Shown here: positions 16,371 through 17,171 of the stretch, piece by piece | How the letters are laid out: each line of letters begins with the position of its first letter | Position numbering within the stretch: position 1 is the stretch's first letter | Assembly: GCA_023412175.1 (NCBI GenBank) | Contig: JAEYOB010000007.1 | Coordinates: 1-17,171, forward strand | Source: Pseudomonadota bacterium | GTDB lineage: Bacteria > Pseudomonadota > Alphaproteobacteria > Azospirillales > Azospirillaceae | Length of the DNA stretch: 17,171 bases | Direction: 5' to 3' | Made by a program: the position numbers and the translations under genes | The notes under the pieces: model-generated | Databases searched by the model: none | Told to the model about the DNA's origin: nothing | Seen by the model: only the letters and a program-made list of their open reading frames with translations

Positions 16371-17171
16371 TCAACCTCTGGAGGCGCCCAAGCGATCCAG
16401 ACGCAGGCGGTCACGCGCGTCGGTGAGCCGGTGGACCGCCCCGAACGTGGCGAGCAGAACACCCAGCCCGGTCGAGCCGGCGATCAGGAACATGATGAGG
16501 ATCTGGTACTTCACCGCCTCGGCCGGATCGACGCCGCCAAGGATCTGCCCGGTCATCATCCCCGGCAACGACACCAGCCCGGTCGCCGACATGGCGTTGA
16601 CGATGGGCATCAGCCCGGTGCGCAGCGCCAGGCGCTGCTGGGTGCGCAGCGCCTCCCACCGGCTGCTGCCCAGGGCTAGGCGCGCCTCGATGGCGGCGCG
16701 CTCACGCACCGCGGCAGTGCTCAGCGTGTTGAGGGCGAGGCTGATGCCGCTCATGGTGTTGCCGAGCACCATGCCCAGCAGCGGAATGGCGTAACGCGCG
16801 TCGTACCACGGGTCCGGCCGGACCGCGGTGGTCAGCGCCACCACCATGACCAGCGCCGCCGCGAACGCCATCGAGGCGCTGCCCAGCCCGTAGGTCCACC
16901 CGCCGAGCAGGGTGCGGTCCTGCCGTCCCATGATCTCGTAGCCGGCGAACCCCACCATGCCCAGCGCCACGCCGAGCGTCAGCCACGGCGACTGGAGCGC
17001 GAAAAGCTGCTTCAGCACCAGCCCGACCAGGGTGAGCTGCACCACCATGCGCACCGCGGCGACCAGCAGCGGCCGTTCCAGCCGAAGCGCCATGGCGACG
17101 GAAAGCGCACCGTTGATCAGGAGCAGGAGGGCGGCGACGGCAAGGTCCCAGTGGCTCAGGGGGATGAGAGG
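16371..17171 (-). CDS. fetB: FetB/YbbM-type (UPF0014) iron-export ABC permease, 5' end outside window
   Basis: The open frame reaches the right edge in phase (266 residues visible) and begins PLIPLSHWDLAVAALLLLIN, the usual start of UPF0014 proteins, so only a few residues are missing. Family blocks include AAVRMVVQLTLVGLVLKQLFA, VALGMVGFAGYEIMGRQ, IPLLGMVLGNTMSGISLALN, EARLALGSSRWEALR and PIVNAMSATGLVSLPGMMTGQ. Several hydrophobic segments (about seven) mark it as an inner-membrane permease. In E. coli FetB works with the ATPase FetA to export iron and protects against peroxide; fetA may lie beyond the edge, but is not seen. An ATG at 17093 is internal to the family domain and is not the start. 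It runs in the same direction as nap with a 75-base gap. Confidence 0.92.
   Translation of the reverse strand, partial: PLIPLSHWDLAVAALLLLINGALSVAMALRLERPLLVAAVRMVVQLTLVGLVLKQLFALQSPWLTLGVALGMVGFAGYEIMGRQDRTLLGGWTYGLGSASMAFAAALVMVVALTTAVRPDPWYDARYAIPLLGMVLGNTMSGISLALNTLSTAAVRERAAIEARLALGSSRWEALRTQQRLALRTGLMPIVNAMSATGLVSLPGMMTGQILGGVDPAEAVKYQILIMFLIAGSTGLGVLLATFGAVHRLTDARDRLRLDRLGASRG

Overview
The window is GC-rich and fully packed with genes. Its content points to an alphaproteobacterium, most likely a Rhodospirillales / Azospirillum-type organism. The evidence is an alphaproteobacterial-type propionyl-CoA carboxylase with a divergent ScfR/PccR regulator, a periplasmic nitrate reductase operon in napEFDABC order, and large soluble CheB-CheR-PAS and PAS hybrid-kinase proteins. 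The organism assignment is inference; there is no rRNA or other marker here. I found no tRNA, rRNA, CRISPR array, insertion sequence or phage gene.

Layout. (1) Positions 1-3958, minus strand: pccB-pccA-bioY, a propionyl-CoA carboxylase operon followed by a biotin-uptake gene that runs off the left edge. (2) Positions 3959-4121: a divergent control region with TTTGCAA-like half-sites and a perfect 9-bp tandem repeat. (3) Positions 4122-5585, plus strand: a ScfR-family regulator, very probably the regulator of pcc. (4) Positions 5586-5933: a 348-bp AT-rich gap with a near-consensus sigma70 promoter and three small perfect palindromes. (5) Positions 5934-11467, plus strand: a CheB-CheR-coiled-coil-PAS protein translationally coupled to a PAS-rich hybrid histidine kinase with a C-terminal receiver. 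(6) Positions 11469-11494: a hairpin between convergent transcription units. (7) Positions 11504-16295, minus strand: napE-napF-napD-napA-napB-napC plus a 77-residue unrecognised gene coupled to napC. (8) Positions 16340-16370: a perfect 9-bp inverted repeat that also fits the EcfG general-stress promoter pattern. (9) Positions 16371-17171, minus strand: a FetB-type iron-export permease running off the right edge.

How the parts work together. Pcc carboxylates propionyl-CoA and needs biotin, which BioY would import; the divergent regulator would sense short-chain acyl-CoA status. The nap operon encodes periplasmic nitrate reduction: NapC takes electrons from quinol, NapB relays them, NapA reduces nitrate, NapD and NapF assist NapA maturation, and NapE is a small membrane protein. 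The CheBR/kinase pair looks like a cytoplasmic sensory module with no receptor or output gene next to it. It is the least understood part of the window, together with the nap-linked small gene and the palindrome upstream of napE.
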